A stretch of DNA of 64,000 bases, taken from positions 290 through 64,289 of the forward strand of contig NZ_BNDS01000016.1 in assembly GCF_014656545.1 (NCBI RefSeq), in the 5' to 3' direction. Under the pieces are notes generated by a model. The model was not told where the DNA came from and ran no database searches. It saw only the letters and a list, made by a program, of their open reading frames with translations. The translations under genes and the position numbers were made by a program. Origin of the DNA: Neobacillus kokaensis. GTDB lineage: Bacteria > Bacillota > Bacilli > Bacillales > Cytobacillaceae. This document shows positions 1 through 8,325 of this stretch, one piece after another. How positions within the stretch are numbered: position 1 is the stretch's first letter; every line of letters begins with the position of its first letter.

Positions 1-183
1 GCGGTTTGTATGGGACAGTATGTTTGGTTAGAGCACTAGATTTGTCCCATAGGCGTTTTGTATGGGACAGTATGTTTGATTAAAGCACAAGATTTGTCCC
101 ATAGGAGGTTTGTATGGGACAGTACGTTTGGTTAGAGCGCTAGATTTGTCCCATATGCGGTTTGTATGGGACAGTATGTTGAT
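1..183. repeat. 52-bp tandem hairpin repeat, array 1
   Basis: Three full 52-bp units start at about 1, 53 and 105, and a partial fourth starts at 157. The array is cut by the window edge. Read across unit boundaries, each unit carries an inverted repeat with arms TGTCCCATAG and GTATGGGACA around a 7-nt loop (27 nt in all), then about 25 nt of spacer. It lies downstream of the minus-strand gene ending at 308. The same arm sequence recurs in array 4 near 53.6 kb with different spacers. No function is known to me. Confidence 0.9.
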
Positions 184-307
184 ATTTAAGAGTGAATTGG
201 TCTTTAAGAAGCTTGGTTTCCAAGACCAATTGGTCCTTAATCCATTACATTATAAAAAGCCGCTGCAAAGGGGCATTAACCTACCCTCTATGCAGCGGCT
301 CCTTAAC

Positions 308-1174
308 TTATAACCTAAATTCCATCTCTTCCTCCGCAATATGAAAACCTCTAGCCGCAATTTCCAGCCGAACCTCCAGATCCAGATCAATCGCTGGATT
401 GGAATGATTTAAATGGGTAAAATAAATCTCGGTTTCTTCGGCTAAATCCTGAAGGCGGTCCATCGTTTCTGTCATAAGTGGATGGGGAATTTCCCGGTAA
501 TCCCGGCCAATCCTTTCAAGGTCCTTCTCTGAATGGAACGTACCGTCCAGTAAGCAGATATCCGCTTCCTTGCAAACCTTCCAAAGATCTTTATCCCATT
601 CATGCCACCGGTCAATATCAGGAACATAAAGCACCTTCTTATTCGGACCTTCAATCCAAAAAGCAAACGTCTCCGAAAATTCATTTCGGTGCGGTACATC
701 AATGGGCGTAATCGTAACGGAAGGAGCAATCTCCACTATCTCCCCATCATAAATCTCTTGAAGATTAATATTGCCAAGCTTCGTCAATTGACTCCAAGGG
801 GCCTGATCTTCTAATAAATGCTTCATTTTCGTCCCGGCCATCACTGGAATTCGGCTTGCACCAATCGCTTCGCGTCCTAAAAACAACAATCCTGGATAAT
901 GCCCTAAATGAGCGTGTGTTAGAAAAATGCTTTCCATCAGCCGCCCCTCCATACCGTACTTCATTTGCAGTCTAGCCATTTGTTCCTTCAAATCAGGACT
1001 GGCATCAATTAAATGCCAAGCTTTCTCATTGGGATGGACAATCGCTAATGAAGCTGCAAGCCGCCGAAACTTCGGATTGCGGAGGGCCTCTGTACAATTT
1101 TTACAAAAACAATTTGGATGAGGAAGGCCGGCATCTTGAGCCGTTCCTAATACGCTTAAGATAACTTCACTCAT
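308..1174 (-). CDS. PqqB-like MBL-fold metallo-hydrolase
   Basis: The 288-residue protein has the metallo-beta-lactamase fold signature HAHLGH at residues 87-92, with G in place of the usual D. An N-terminal CFCKNC cluster (22-27) resembles the zinc-binding CxCxxC of PqqB. PqqB acts on the tyrosine-derived part of the PQQ precursor peptide in PQQ producers, but no other pqq gene is in this window. The start codon overlaps the upstream transporter stop (ATGA), so translation is probably coupled. The gene should therefore be under the same tyrosine-type T-box. The family match is fairly secure; the substrate is unknown. Confidence 0.8.
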   Translation of the reverse strand: MSEVILSVLGTAQDAGLPHPNCFCKNCTEALRNPKFRRLAASLAIVHPNEKAWHLIDASPDLKEQMARLQMKYGMEGRLMESIFLTHAHLGHYPGLLFLGREAIGASRIPVMAGTKMKHLLEDQAPWSQLTKLGNINLQEIYDGEIVEIAPSVTITPIDVPHRNEFSETFAFWIEGPNKKVLYVPDIDRWHEWDKDLWKVCKEADICLLDGTFHSEKDLERIGRDYREIPHPLMTETMDRLQDLAEETEIYFTHLNHSNPAIDLDLEVRLEIAARGFHIAEEEMEFRL

Positions 1175-2592
1175 ATCACAGCCCTGCCTTTGTCATTCGT
1201 TGGATTGTCTTCAACTTTATATTGTTTCTTCGTAATCGTCCACCCTGTGAAGCCAAATAAAATATTCATGAGCGGCACAAGGAAGGCAAAGAAGGCATAT
1301 GGAATGAATTCGCCTGGACTCACACCAAGTATTCCAGCGGCAAATACGGCAGGTACCCCCCACGGAACAAGATTAATCCCAACTGTTCCTGCTGCTTCCA
1401 CACACCGAGAAAGATTTTTCGTATCAATTCCCATTTCCTTATAGGTTTTTACAAACGTTCTTGCTGGTAGAATAATCGCCAAAAACTGGGCACCGCTTGC
1501 AAAGGCAACAACAAAGGTTGAAAGAATGGTTGAACTAATCAAAGTACCAGTAGAATGGACCTTCGACATCATCTTTTTCGTTAAAACTTCAAAGGAGCCC
1601 GTTTCTTCTAAAATACCGCCAAGAGCTGTTGCCAGGATTAGTAAACCAATTGTTCCGAGCATGGACATGAGCCCGCCGCGGTTTAGCAAGGAATCTAACG
1701 CTTTGACTCCGGATTCAACGTGATAGCCGCTTGTCATGATTTGAACGATAGAGGTCACGGATGTCCCTTGAACAAGAACCGCTAGTACACCGCCTAAGAT
1801 ACTTACGCCCATCAATGCTGGGATGGCTGGTGTTTTTTTGATCATTAAAATAATCGTCAATATTGGCATTAGTAATAATAATGGATGAATAACGAATACA
1901 TCATTTAAACCAGTTTTGATTGCCTCAATTGCTTTAATATCAGTACCGCCATTTGCGGCAGCGGAGGAACTAACAATCCAATACAACGCAATGGAAATTA
2001 AAAACGCCGGTATGGTATCCCACAGCATATGCTTTACATGGCTGAATAAATCCGTTTCAGCCATTGCCGGTGCAATATTCGTTGTATCAGAAAGCGGGGA
2101 TAATTTATCGCCAAAATAAGCTCCTGAAATGACAGCCCCGGCAACAAGTCCAGGGGAGAACCCAAGCCCTTCTCCAATTACCATAAACGCAAGACCAATT
2201 GTCGCAATAGAAGTAAACGAACTTCCCAAAGTAATCGAGACAATCCCTGTTACTAGTGCCACAATCGGTACAAACAGAGCAGGGGTGATAATCGAAAGAC
2301 CGTAATAGATCATCGTTGGGATGACACCGCTGGCAATCCATGTGCCGACAATCATGCCGATAATTAATAAAATAAACACAGCTGGTAATGCTCTTTCCAC
2401 ACCTTTAACCATCATTCGCTGGACTTCATCCCAGCTCCATCCGGCAATAATGGAAATGATGGCTGCGGCGATTACGCCAATCATTAACGGGACATGCATC
2501 CCTGCCTTCCAAATAAAAATAGAAAGGGCGGCTGCTCCAATTAGTGCAACAATTGGAATCAGCGACATCCCGATAGAAATTTCCTTTTTCAT
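1171..2592 (-). CDS. NhaC-family Na+/H+ antiporter-type transporter, probably tyrosine-linked
   Basis: This 473-residue integral membrane protein has about 11-12 hydrophobic segments. The N-terminus is typical of NhaC/YheL, and conserved membrane stretches include GSSFTSIATIGLAFMVIG and GAYFGDKLSPLSD. NhaC members exchange cations, or a substrate plus a cation. Some that sit behind tyrosine T-boxes have been predicted in comparative genomics to carry tyrosine. The leader here has a T-box with specifier UAC, so tyrosine uptake is the best inference. It is first in an operon with the PqqB-like gene. A weak ribosome binding site (AAAGGGGTAGG) precedes the ATG. Confidence 0.85.
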   Translation of the reverse strand: MKKEISIGMSLIPIVALIGAAALSIFIWKAGMHVPLMIGVIAAAIISIIAGWSWDEVQRMMVKGVERALPAVFILLIIGMIVGTWIASGVIPTMIYYGLSIITPALFVPIVALVTGIVSITLGSSFTSIATIGLAFMVIGEGLGFSPGLVAGAVISGAYFGDKLSPLSDTTNIAPAMAETDLFSHVKHMLWDTIPAFLISIALYWIVSSSAAANGGTDIKAIEAIKTGLNDVFVIHPLLLLMPILTIILMIKKTPAIPALMGVSILGGVLAVLVQGTSVTSIVQIMTSGYHVESGVKALDSLLNRGGLMSMLGTIGLLILATALGGILEETGSFEVLTKKMMSKVHSTGTLISSTILSTFVVAFASGAQFLAIILPARTFVKTYKEMGIDTKNLSRCVEAAGTVGINLVPWGVPAVFAAGILGVSPGEFIPYAFFAFLVPLMNILFGFTGWTITKKQYKVEDNPTNDKGRAVI

Positions 2593-2624
2593 GCATACCT
2601 ACCCCTTTAATGAAAAATGAATAT

Positions 2625-2862
2625 AAAAAAAAGAGCTTTCCATCCCAAAAAAGGGACGGAAAGCTCCGCGGTACCACCCTAGTTAGCAGACAAATTGCTG
2701 CTCGCTTGTTTTAGATAACGGCCGAAACCGGACTGTCAGCTCCCTATGTGTAATTCACCATACAGCTTGTCTGTTTTGCACCGACCAACAGATCTCTCAT
2801 TTCAAGGTTTGTATCAGCTACTTTAATAGTTCAACGCTTTTTTGCTTTTATGCAATTAAGTA
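2625..2862 (-). promoter_or_regulatory. T-box riboswitch, specifier UAC (Tyr)
   Basis: On the minus strand the T-box sequence AGGGTGGTACCGCG lies at 2680-2667. It is followed by a terminator (GAGCTTTCC stem, 2665-2633) and a T run. Upstream are the stem III segment CCGGTTTCGGCCGTTATC, and a stem I with a GAGAG bulge and a GGTCGGTG apical loop. The 3' specifier loop reads GAA-T-TAC-A, which places the codon UAC (Tyr) at 2752-2750. The leader precedes the NhaC-type gene. A shortage of charged tRNA-Tyr should switch on transporter and hydrolase. Confidence 0.92.
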
Positions 2863-2899
2863 TAAAGCAATAGTAGCTGAAACCAACTCTATTAGTCAA
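2859..2899 (-). promoter_or_regulatory. Candidate promoter of T-box operon
   Basis: Two overlapping sigma-A-like possibilities are visible on the minus strand. One is TTGGTT (2886-2881), 16 nt, TATACT (2864-2859). The other is TTGACT (2899-2894), 18 nt, TACTAT. The first places the transcript start just before the T-box stem I. Confidence 0.45.
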
Positions 2900-2910
2900 T
2901 CATTTTTTTT

Positions 2911-2960
2911 GAAAAAAATTGGCTGCCGCATCGTTGTAAAAGAACGCTGCTGGCAGCCAA
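2911..2960 (-). terminator. Intrinsic terminator of M14 peptidase gene
   Basis: The stem TTGGCTGCC / GGCAGCCAA is followed on the minus strand by TTTTTTT. It lies directly after the stop of the 2972-4024 gene. Confidence 0.85.
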
Positions 2961-2971
2961 CTGAGGGAGTG

Positions 2972-4024
2972 TTATTCAGTTTCTTCCCCGGAAGGACGAG
3001 TATTTTGGACTGGAAGTGTATCCCAGAAGCTAGTATCCACGGTTTTAATTGAACCATCGGCAATGGCTCTTACTGAAGCATCTAGAGTAGTAATGGTTTG
3101 TTTAATCAAATAGCCATTACTTTTTTGTCCAATGGCATAAGATTCATAGTAATGGTCAGACATGCCGCGCATTTCGAAAAGTAATGTAGAAATATCATAT
3201 TGGACAGCAGCACCATTTCGCCCGATATTTTCACCGTTACCGCCATCGTATTTGCCAAGATGTCCCCAGCCTGTAGAGTCAACAGCATTGAACACAATAG
3301 CGCCTAATTTTTTTGAGCGCTCCAGCACTTCTGGTTTTACATTTTTATTTGTTGGATAAAGAAGGGAACCGGAAACATATTTTCCGTCACGCTCACTTTG
3401 TGTTCCTTGATGATGCAGGTCAATCATATAATCAATCTTGTATTTTTTAAGTACATTGTTATGCAATGCTTGTGTTTCAGGATATTTTTTATCCACATGG
3501 TCACGATTTAAATCAGCACCGTCAGCATTGTAACGAGTTAAATGTCTGCCGCCGTCAGCAACATAATCATCTAATGAGAAATCGACATCCCCCATGGCTC
3601 CGTCTGCATTAAGCATTGGTATTACAAGGATATTGACGTTGTCGAGGACGCCTTTCATTTTACCTGTTCCTAAATGTTTAATAAATTCTAAAGCACCTTC
3701 TGTAGTCAATTGTTCGTTTCCATGCTGCTGAGTCAAGAAGAGGATGGTAGGATTGTTTGGGTTAGAAACATATTTGGCGAGGTAGATTTCCCGGCCTTTC
3801 AATGTTTTACCGATAACTTCTAACTGCATTGCGGTTTGTTTTGCATCCTGAGTTTTTAGGAAATCAACCATAGAATCGTATGTATGAAGGATGGAAGTCT
3901 GAATGGACTCATTGCCGCCATAGTTTGGACCTTCTCCTACTGCGCCAACTGAAATGGGAGCGCTTGCAATTCCGCCAAGAGCCATTAAACCAGTTAATGA
4001 TAAAGCAAGTACCTTCTTTTTCAT
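2972..4024 (-). CDS. Secreted M14-family zinc carboxypeptidase
   Basis: The 350-residue protein has a Sec signal peptide (KKK, hydrophobic core, Ala-rich cleavage region near residue 28). It carries M14 metallocarboxypeptidase signatures: HGNE (H101, E104) and the third zinc-ligand His in LHHQG (204-205). The catalytic Glu is probably E284 in FEMRG. It should cleave C-terminal residues from peptides outside the cell. It is monocistronic with its own terminator. A paralogue with the same motif spacing lies at 22563-23690, so the pair probably arose by duplication. Specificity is not predictable. Confidence 0.85.
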   Translation of the reverse strand: MKKKVLALSLTGLMALGGIASAPISVGAVGEGPNYGGNESIQTSILHTYDSMVDFLKTQDAKQTAMQLEVIGKTLKGREIYLAKYVSNPNNPTILFLTQQHGNEQLTTEGALEFIKHLGTGKMKGVLDNVNILVIPMLNADGAMGDVDFSLDDYVADGGRHLTRYNADGADLNRDHVDKKYPETQALHNNVLKKYKIDYMIDLHHQGTQSERDGKYVSGSLLYPTNKNVKPEVLERSKKLGAIVFNAVDSTGWGHLGKYDGGNGENIGRNGAAVQYDISTLLFEMRGMSDHYYESYAIGQKSNGYLIKQTITTLDASVRAIADGSIKTVDTSFWDTLPVQNTRPSGEETE

Positions 4025-4378
4025 CTAAAAACCCCCAAATAGATTTAGTTGTAATAATCTTCAAAAACTTTATTACAAGTTGAATATACAAGTAAATGGA
4101 GGGCATGTACATAGAGAGAAACTCCTAAAAGATATGGTCCGTTTTTCCTGTTTTAGGTCATATTTGGTTAAAATGGTATTAATACGGAATGTTTAGCGCA
4201 AAACAAAAATCTAGTAAATTTGTCCTACTAACAATAAAGAATCACACCTATATATAGGAAAAAGAGAATATTTCTTCGACTCTTATCTTCCTCTATAATT
4301 AGTATATTGTGGAAAAAACTTTCATTTTCACGGAAAAACGCGTGAATTTTTATAAAAGACATAAGGTGGTGTTCATCC
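4025..4378. other. Intergenic region between divergent genes
   Basis: This AT-rich 354-bp stretch lies between the M14 gene (minus) and the YfjB-like gene (plus) and must hold both promoters. I see a short hairpin (TTCACG / CGCGTGAA) about 40 bp before the plus-strand start. I find no convincing operator. Confidence 0.4.
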
Positions 4379-5641
4379 ATGGCCTCGAAAATCATTATTC
4401 ATCCTGATACCGTCAAGAGCTCAATAGCTGGTTTGGATCAAAATATAGCCCGGTTGCTAAGTGTCCAAAACAACGCGGTCGGATTGCGCTATAGCGTTGA
4501 TCCCAAAATACTAAACCGTAAGAATCTAGGGTATCGATTAGCGAAAGCCTGCGCTGAACTAGATGATACAGCGGCGCAGATGAAGCGGTTGAAATCATTT
4601 GCCACAGCTTCAGCCGAACAGTACCAGGCAGCGGAGAAAAGTTTGGATAAGAAATTTGATACGCTTACGGACAAACTTAATCCGGTGTATGAAGCGTTAA
4701 ATAATCGTCTGGCAAGTGATACATATGAACTTTACAACGACACTGTCGGCCGGTTAGGAGACGTTTTACACGGATTGCAGTATATGGGCGGTGCGGGGAT
4801 TATGCACCTGCTTGGCTTTAAATTTAATGATATCGATGGGGTGCTGCGCAAATTTGAAGTAGCAGAAGAAGTACTATATAAAAATAGGAAAATTCCAGTT
4901 GGTAAATTGATTCAAAAGGTAGAAGGCTCCAGGTTCAACTTTTTAGCCCGTTTGATGGTTAATTATAAAACCTTGTTTAAGTTTAAAGATAAATCATTGG
5001 CAGAATTGATTTATAAAAGGTTCTCCGGACTTTTTCCAAAAGATATCGTAAATCTGAGCAATAGTGTCAGCAAATTAAAGCATGATTGGTTGGATGCAGC
5101 CTCGTTAAAGGACGGTCTTAATGCAGTAAAAAATCAATCAGGCCAAGTTCTTAAATCTGCCTTAAAAGTAGGCAAAGCCAACATGTTAACAGCTGCTCTT
5201 ATTACTGCTGGTGTTGAGACAGTTGGAGCTGGCATTAAAATTACTGAAAACTATTCCATCTATGGAGGAAATATCGAGAAATTAAAAGAGGAAAATGCAA
5301 AGGTCGTGGGCTCTGCTGTCTATAAAACTGGGGTTGTTACTGCAACATCTGTTGGAGGAGCAGTAATAGGCGGTGCAATTGGAAGTTTAGCCGGTCCAGT
5401 CGGGACGGTTATTGGCGCCAGCGCTGGTGGTTTCGTTGGAAGCCTCGTTGGTGATTGGGTTACAGAAAAAACACCAGAATTTGTGAATAAAACAGCCCTG
5501 CACTTTAAGGACAGTATTTATAATGTAACAGAGGGAATCGCCTCTGGAGTGAATAAGGTTAAAGATGGGTTTGAAAGTGTAAAAAGTCATGCTTCGAACC
5601 TTTTAAACGGCTCGAAAAAGTTTTTTGGTTTTGGTCACTAG
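4379..5641 (+). CDS. YfjB-like protein, candidate type VII secretion-associated effector
   Basis: The 420-residue protein has an alpha-helical N-terminal third (residues 1-110). Its heptad-like pattern and helical-hairpin look are typical of WXG/LXG-type secretion domains. The middle has no motif I recognise. Residues about 320-360 form a Gly/Ala-rich glycine-zipper membrane segment (VGGAVIGGAIGSLAGPVG), as in pore-forming or membrane-inserting toxins. A good ribosome binding site (AAGGTGG) supports the ATG. It heads a three-gene operon whose order recalls B. subtilis yfjB-yfjC-yfjD. The effector role is inferred from architecture and context. Confidence 0.55.
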   Translation: MASKIIIHPDTVKSSIAGLDQNIARLLSVQNNAVGLRYSVDPKILNRKNLGYRLAKACAELDDTAAQMKRLKSFATASAEQYQAAEKSLDKKFDTLTDKLNPVYEALNNRLASDTYELYNDTVGRLGDVLHGLQYMGGAGIMHLLGFKFNDIDGVLRKFEVAEEVLYKNRKIPVGKLIQKVEGSRFNFLARLMVNYKTLFKFKDKSLAELIYKRFSGLFPKDIVNLSNSVSKLKHDWLDAASLKDGLNAVKNQSGQVLKSALKVGKANMLTAALITAGVETVGAGIKITENYSIYGGNIEKLKEENAKVVGSAVYKTGVVTATSVGGAVIGGAIGSLAGPVGTVIGASAGGFVGSLVGDWVTEKTPEFVNKTALHFKDSIYNVTEGIASGVNKVKDGFESVKSHASNLLNGSKKFFGFGH

Positions 5642-5650
5642 GAGGATATG

Positions 5651-6451
5651 ATGGAACAAATTTCCCTATCAATTGAAGAATTAATTTATAGTTTTTATAG
5701 TGAGGGCTTCTTTGAACAAGGAAATGCCCTGAAACAAGTTTATTTTGGAGATTTAGATGATGAAAAAATGGATTTGCTGCTGCAAATTAGCTGTCGCTCT
5801 CTTTTAGCAAAAAATTTATTAGATTATAAAAATCACAAATTTACTTTAACAGACAATCTAGCAAAAATAATTGCAATATTAAATTACTCAGAACAATCTA
5901 TTAAACTATCTCGCCATTCTGCGGAACAGTCAGAGGAGACATATTCCTTTCATTTTGGAGAAGGGAGAATTATTAAGCATACCCTTCACTTTGATGAACA
6001 AGTGCATATGTTTACCACTGTTACAAGTGAGGAAGTTAGCTGTATGATTTCAGACTTCTATCGAATTGGAAAAGGAGAAGAGGCTGACAATACAACCATA
6101 TCAATTACCCAAGAGGAATTCGAGGAACTGCTTTCGGCCTTGAATGATAATAAAAAACAATTTGATCTAAGGCTGCTTAGTGAGGAGAAAAAGAGATTTT
6201 ATCAAATTTTAAAAGAGACTGATGGTTTCCTAAATACGCTTTTATTACTCGAATTTACCGATACAAAAGAGCCGTTAGCAAAAAATGTATGGATGTTTAC
6301 CAATAGGCTGGAAAACAATTGGATGGTTGAAAAGCAGGGCGAGAATTTTATCATTAAACCTTGTGATGAGATGACAATTAAGAGCCTTTTAGAGAAGGAT
6401 GTTTTTTTGAATAAAGAAAAGGAAATGACTAATTATGGATCACATTATTAA
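5651..6451 (+). CDS. YfjC-like protein of unknown function (possible chaperone or immunity partner)
   Basis: The 266-residue protein is soluble, acidic and has no signal peptide. I recognise no catalytic motif; the N-terminal 70 residues look like a small winged-helix-like unit. Of two adjacent ATGs, 5651 has better spacing from AGGAGG (5640-5645) than 5648. It begins about 9 bp after the YfjB-like gene and overlaps the next gene by 17 bp, so it is translated with them. A chaperone or immunity role is a guess from position only. Confidence 0.6.
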   Translation: MEQISLSIEELIYSFYSEGFFEQGNALKQVYFGDLDDEKMDLLLQISCRSLLAKNLLDYKNHKFTLTDNLAKIIAILNYSEQSIKLSRHSAEQSEETYSFHFGEGRIIKHTLHFDEQVHMFTTVTSEEVSCMISDFYRIGKGEEADNTTISITQEEFEELLSALNDNKKQFDLRLLSEEKKRFYQILKETDGFLNTLLLLEFTDTKEPLAKNVWMFTNRLENNWMVEKQGENFIIKPCDEMTIKSLLEKDVFLNKEKEMTNYGSHY

Positions 6452-6938
6452 AGTAAAAGATAATAAGGTAGAAGTTGTATATACGAATATGGCAGCCGGC
6501 TGCATAGGTTCTGGCATGTTTATTATGACTTTGACTGGTCTGTTTATCCTTTTCATGGTAGTACCTCATTCTAGTATGGTAAGAGGTTTTTTTGGAATTC
6601 TAATTGGTATTCCTTGTACGCTGTTTTTTTTGACAAAATTACTACAGGTTCTCTCCGCACTTTTAAGGGGAAAGGTATTATTCACGATTGAAAATGGTTA
6701 TATAAAAGGAAGAAAAAACAGCGTAGCGATAAATGAAATAAAAGACATGTATTTGGGGGGACTTTCTTTCAAGATTTTACATGTCCGCACCACTCAAAAT
6801 AAAATCATAAAATTTAATACGTTTAACCTAGTTTCTGATAATGCAATTAACCTTGTAATTAATAACCACGTCATACCCAAAGCAACCCCTGAATTAAAGG
6901 CTAATTGGGAGAAGCGGCAGCGTGAAAAGAGTGCCTGA
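6435..6938 (+). CDS. YfjD-like membrane protein (DUF5381-type)
   Basis: The 167-residue protein has two closely spaced transmembrane segments (about 20-45 and 52-75), then a soluble beta-rich domain like a bacterial PH domain. It resembles B. subtilis YfjD. It overlaps the preceding gene by 17 bp and ends the operon before a terminator at 6956. In effector loci such two-TM proteins can be immunity proteins for membrane-active toxins. That would suit the glycine-zipper protein upstream, but it is inference. Confidence 0.6.
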   Translation: MDHIIKVKDNKVEVVYTNMAAGCIGSGMFIMTLTGLFILFMVVPHSSMVRGFFGILIGIPCTLFFLTKLLQVLSALLRGKVLFTIENGYIKGRKNSVAINEIKDMYLGGLSFKILHVRTTQNKIIKFNTFNLVSDNAINLVINNHVIPKATPELKANWEKRQREKSA

Positions 6939-6955
6939 CACGATAATCATGAATC

Positions 6956-6998
6956 TAAAAAGACCGTTAAACCTATCAATAGGTAACGGTCTTTTGTG
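6956..6998. terminator. Bidirectional intrinsic terminator
   Basis: AAAAAGACCGTTA pairs with TAACGGTCTTTT, with an inner ACCTAT/ATAGGT stem. A A-run and T-run flank it, so it can serve both the yfj-like operon and the convergent gene at 7000. Confidence 0.9.
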
Positions 6999-6999
6999 T

Positions 7000-7275
7000 T
7001 TACGAACTTTTTTTGTTTCGCTTTTTTACTTTCTCAATCCATTCTGAAATTGTAACGTAAATAGCCCCGATTGTTATTAAAGCAATAATAACTGCAAAAA
7101 TATACAAACCGATTCCTTTTAGCTTTTCTCCGTCATTCATAAATTCGCCCGCACTATAGAACGAAGCATACGTAGTAATTGGAAAACCAATGAATACAAA
7201 CAGCGTCCCAAAAAACTCTTTAAACGCACGCCATGTTTTATCGATCCCTTCAAAGAACTTCTCAATAAACTTCAA
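7000..7275 (-). CDS. Small membrane protein of unknown function
   Basis: I chose the TTG at 7275 because AAAGGAGAG lies 6 nt before it. This gives 91 residues. The ATG at 7314 has no ribosome binding site and would add 13 charged residues. The protein has an amphipathic N-terminus, two transmembrane segments (about 20-40 and 55-78) and a basic Lys-rich C-terminal tail. No family is recognised. It is convergent with the yfj-like operon. Confidence 0.6.
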   Translation of the reverse strand: MKFIEKFFEGIDKTWRAFKEFFGTLFVFIGFPITTYASFYSAGEFMNDGEKLKGIGLYIFAVIIALITIGAIYVTISEWIEKVKKRNKKSS

Positions 7276-7504
7276 ACCATTCTCTCCTTTTTTATTGCTT
7301 TCCCTATTTACCATTTTACTAGGTACCGGGACATTTTTATACCTAAAGGTTGGTGTCAGGCAGTACCGATTTGCCTTGTTTGATAAATCTGAATTATGGG
7401 ATAATAATACATGACATTCTTATTAAATTGGGGAGACTACTTGTAAAATATATATGAAACATACACAAGAATGATTAATTCTCAAATAGGAAGGAAGAGC
7501 AATT

Positions 7505-8116
7505 ATTAGAAATATAAATAGTCAAGTATGGGCCATTGTTTTAGCTGCTGGTTTTTCAAAACGAATGGGGGAACCCAAATTACTTTTGCCCTATAAAGGG
7601 AAGACGCTTATTCGACATACGCTTGATGAATGCGTAAAAACACAGTTAGATGGAATTATTGTAGTAGTAAATTCACATGTAGAAAAACTGGCTAGGGAGG
7701 CACAAATTGAAGGAATCAGTAAAGTTATAGTTAACGATCGTTCAAACGAGGGAATGTCCTCCTCGGTTAAACTTGGATTACAGTCATTACCAGATTCTGT
7801 GCAAGCTGCTATCTTTTTATTGGGGGACCAGCCATTAATGTCATCGAAAGAAATCGATAAGATTATTAATGCTTATCATAGTCAATCGAACTTTTCTATT
7901 ATTCAAGCTAAATATCAAGGCATTAAAGGGCATCCTGTCTTATTTAAAAGAAACCTGTTTCCTCATTTATTAAGTATCAATGGGGACGAAGGCGGAAAAT
8001 CAGTTATAAAAAAATTTGAAAAGCATGTATATTACACTGAGATGAACAGAAAGATAATACCGGATATAGATACTCCGGAAGAATACAAGCTATTACTAGA
8101 CGGAGGAATGGAGTAG
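7505..8116 (+). CDS. MocA/MobA-like NTP transferase
   Basis: The N-terminus carries the nucleotidyltransferase motif LAAGFSKRMGEPK and the middle carries GDQP. Both are typical of MobA/MocA-like enzymes that attach a nucleotide to molybdopterin. No molybdoenzyme gene is nearby. The in-frame TAG at 7487 and the LAAG motif bracket the start. No ATG, GTG or TTG lies between them, and the ATG at 7565 falls inside the nucleotide-binding motif. AAGGAAG at 7491-7497 points to ATT at 7505 as start, giving 203 residues, the usual family length. Confidence 0.75.
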   Translation: MRNINSQVWAIVLAAGFSKRMGEPKLLLPYKGKTLIRHTLDECVKTQLDGIIVVVNSHVEKLAREAQIEGISKVIVNDRSNEGMSSSVKLGLQSLPDSVQAAIFLLGDQPLMSSKEIDKIINAYHSQSNFSIIQAKYQGIKGHPVLFKRNLFPHLLSINGDEGGKSVIKKFEKHVYYTEMNRKIIPDIDTPEEYKLLLDGGME

Positions 8117-8212
8117 TTTGTATTCCATGCTTAGTTAATTTAATATTTCGCAATATGAAAGAAGTAAGAGAAACTGTCCCCTTGCTTCTTTTTGGTGTCA
8201 GGGACCCTCATC

Positions 8213-8241
8213 TTGACAAAATGAGAGTTATTTACTAATAT
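8213..8241 (+). promoter_or_regulatory. Sigma-A promoter of SDR gene
   Basis: TTGACA (8213-8218), a 17-bp spacer and TAATAT (8236-8241) form a near-consensus promoter about 85 bp before the SDR start. Confidence 0.8.
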
Positions 8242-8242
8242 T

Positions 8243-8260
8243 TATTTAGACGTCTAAATA
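8243..8260. promoter_or_regulatory. 18-bp perfect palindrome, candidate repressor operator
   Basis: TATTTAGACGTCTAAATA is a perfect palindrome lying two bases after the -10 box, across the expected transcription start. Repressors act there. The MarR-type gene downstream (9143) is the obvious candidate binder. Confidence 0.7.
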
Positions 8261-8325
8261 CCTAGTGGTAGTTGTAAATAAATAAGGTGACCTTTATTAC
8301 GAAGGAATAAAAGGAGCTGAATAGA

